A DNA stretch of 64,000 bases, taken from G963662605 sp963667005. Lineage in GTDB: Bacteria > Bacteroidota > Ignavibacteria > Ignavibacteriales > Ignavibacteriaceae. The position numbers were made by a program, and so were the translations under genes. Below are positions 62,430 to 64,000 of the stretch, in pieces. Under the pieces are notes generated by a model. The model saw nothing but the letters and a program-made list of their open reading frames with translations, did no database searches and was not told where the DNA came from. Numbering within the stretch: position 1 is the first letter of the stretch; every line of letters starts with the position of its first letter. The stretch is from NCBI GenBank assembly GCA_963667005.1, contig OY762937.1, forward strand, positions 2,542,001 to 2,606,000, written 5' to 3'.

Positions 62430-62831
62430 ATGACACCTACACATATAGAACATATCGGCATTGCCGTAAAAAATTTAGAAGAATCAATAGCCTATTACGA
62501 GAACGCCTTCGGCATGAAGTGCTACAACATTGAAGAAGTCAAAGACCAGAGAGTCAGAACGGCATTCTTCCTTGTCGGGCAGACGAAGATTGAGCTGCTT
62601 GAATCAACCGATCCTGAAGGCCCAATCGGTAAATTTATCGAGAAGAAAGGCGAGGGAGTACACCATATCGCGTTTGCCGTTAACGGACTTTCCACGATGC
62701 TTACGGATTTGGATGCCAAAGGCATACAGTTGATAGATAAACAGCCGCGTAAGGGCGCTGAAGGGCTTTCAATCGCATTCCTGCACCCGAAATCAACCCA
62801 TGGCGTGCTGACCGAGCTCTGTGAGAAATAG
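62430..62831 (+). CDS. mce: Methylmalonyl-CoA epimerase
   Basis: 133-residue vicinal-oxygen-chelate (glyoxalase-fold) enzyme converting the S and R epimers of methylmalonyl-CoA. Visible: HIEHIGIAVKNLEESIAYY, KIELLEST, EGVHHIAFAV, and HGVLTELCEK, supplying the metal ligands His and Glu. It lies 23 bp after the mutase gene in the same direction, completing the epimerase-mutase step. Confidence 0.93.
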   Translation: MTPTHIEHIGIAVKNLEESIAYYENAFGMKCYNIEEVKDQRVRTAFFLVGQTKIELLESTDPEGPIGKFIEKKGEGVHHIAFAVNGLSTMLTDLDAKGIQLIDKQPRKGAEGLSIAFLHPKSTHGVLTELCEK

Positions 62832-62859
62832 TATTCATGATTTTTGATGAGGATATAGT

Positions 62860-64000
62860 TGGTTAGTTTAAGAAAATACTTGGATCAGCCCGGATTCGAC
62901 TTATTTTTAAGCAGCGATGATACAAAAGGGGGATTATTACAACGGGAGCAGATAGACCCTAAATATATGTGGGATTTAACCCATATATATGTCTCAGAAG
63001 AACTCTGGGAAGCCGATTTTGCATGGGTTAACCAGAACTACTCCCGGATAAAGGAATATGAAGGCAAACTGGGTGATTCTGCGGAATCCCTGGCTGCCAT
63101 GTTGAAGCTGGATCAGGAGGTCACCGTTAGGCTTGAGCATTTGTACCTTTATGCGATGTTGGCAAAGGATCAGGACTTGCGCCAACCCCGGTATCAGGGA
63201 CTTGATAACAGGATAAAATCGCTCTATACCAACTATGCCACCGCGGCATCTTTCATTACTCCGGAGCTGATTGCTTTGGATAAACAGCTCATTAAGCAAT
63301 TTATCGCAACTCATTCTGAATTAAAGCATTACGACCATTTCTTTGAAGAGCTTTGGAGAACTAAGGAGCACACGCTTCCCAAGGAGCAGGAAGAGATATT
63401 GGCAGCCAGTTCTAAAATGTCGGATCTTGCCTATGATGCTTTTTCTATCTTTACAAATGCCGACCTGAAATTCCCCGAGTGCGAAGATGAAAACGGGGAA
63501 AAGGTACAAATGACGCATGGCAGGTACCAGTCTGCTTTGTATTCTCCGGATAGATCTTACCGCGAGAGGGCTTATAAAGCATATTATGCGCCGTATAAAG
63601 ATTATGCGAATACTCTTTCAACATTGTTTAATGGCGGGCTGAAATCGAAGATTTTTTACTCGGGAGCACGCAAATATGCCAGTGCTTTGGAGTCCTCATT
63701 AGATAAAAACAATGTACCTGTCAGTGTCTATGAGAATCTGATCAAATCAGTCTCAGAGAACCTTGCTCCCATGCACAGATGGACGGATTTGAAGCGGAAA
63801 GTGCTCGGTTTAGAGGGAATTCATCCGTATGATGTATATGTCGGCCTTTTTGACAAAAATGAAGAAAAGAAATACACCTACGAGGAGGGAATTGCCATCG
63901 TGAAAGCCGCTCTTAGTCCACTTGGTGAGGATTATGGCAAAATGCTCGATATGGCATTCGCAAATCGCTGGGTTGATGTCTTTGAAACACCCGGAAAACG
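62860..64000 (+). CDS. pepF: Oligoendopeptidase F, N-terminal part (truncated by window)
   Basis: The frame is open from TTG 62860 to the window end (380 codons). An in-frame TAG directly precedes this TTG, and GAGGA lies upstream, so TTG is the likely start; the first ATG (62968) lies within the conserved part (KYMWDLTHIYVSEELW). Cytoplasmic M3-family zinc peptidase cleaving peptides of 7-17 residues. The visible part is helical with the family pattern (SLAAMLKLDQEV, TNYATAASFITPEL, THGRYQSALYSPDRSYRERAYKAYY, YASALESSLDKNNV, HPYDVYVGLFD). The HExxH zinc motif would lie beyond the window. Confidence 0.88.

Overview
The window reads as a chromosome segment of moderate to low GC from the Bacteroidota/Ignavibacteriota/Kapabacteria side of the tree. 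The basis is a type IX secretion (T9SS) gene set: a SprA/Sov translocon protein, the PorU sortase, PorV, and cargo with YPNP-type C-terminal sorting domains. The tmRNA tag ends in GESNYALAA, which resembles tags known from Bacteroidota, and a bacterial group II GGGP synthase is present. No marker here fixes the species.

Layout. 1-6.6 kb: the 3' part of sprA, then a PBP4-type DD-peptidase. 6.7-12.4 kb: a secreted M28 peptidase/cyclotransferase overlapping a menaquinone block (menH, menB, menA, menE), then a CBS-domain protein and a terminator. 12.4-14.7 kb, minus strand: smpB, tyrS and pyruvoyl arginine decarboxylase. 15-19.2 kb: GGGP synthase, phosphoheptose isomerase, a redoxin, a T9SS cargo protein, a DUF2721 protein and Aat. 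19.2-32 kb, minus strand: porU and porV, followed by a degenerate M6-like T9SS protein, a peptidase/propeller/barrel protein, a small envelope protein and a Trm112-like protein. 32.3-37.3 kb, minus strand: nth, a thioredoxin-like ferredoxin, a KimA-like permease, tRNA-Glu with an odd array of tRNA-derived repeats, and a DUF6986-like protein. 37.5-39.4 kb: a YgfZ-like protein, a B12 adenosyltransferase and ssrA (tmRNA), the last two overlapping.

39.6-54 kb is accessory and is the most unusual part. It has an acyl-activation module (adenylating ligase, carrier protein, two NeuD-like left-handed beta-helix acyltransferases), a metallo-beta-lactamase-fold hydrolase, and an unrecognised 277-residue protein translationally coupled to a radical SAM/SPASM enzyme. 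These are followed by an operon of exported proteins: FecR-like, a Cys/Ser/Gly-rich coiled-coil protein, and two paralogous TPR-PDZ-thioredoxin-like proteins. A third copy of that last family survives only as its final 28 codons, beyond an inserted AT-rich pair that looks like a defence module (AlbA_2/Schlafen-like plus a deoxyribosyltransferase/TIR-like Rossmann protein).

54-55.7 kb carries moaA, moaD and moaE. 55.7-57.3 kb is a REP/RAYT island: an intact IS200-type Y1 transposase flanked by oppositely oriented arrays of hairpins whose stems covary. 57.3-64 kb holds LysE-type and VIT1-type transporters, a small membrane protein, an MFS exporter, a methylmalonyl-CoA mutase catalytic subunit with its epimerase, and the 5' part of an oligoendopeptidase F gene cut by the window edge. 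The mutase/epimerase pair and the adenosyltransferase near 38.5 kb together imply B12-dependent propionate/succinate interconversion. All calls rest on reading the sequence and family knowledge; no database search was run.
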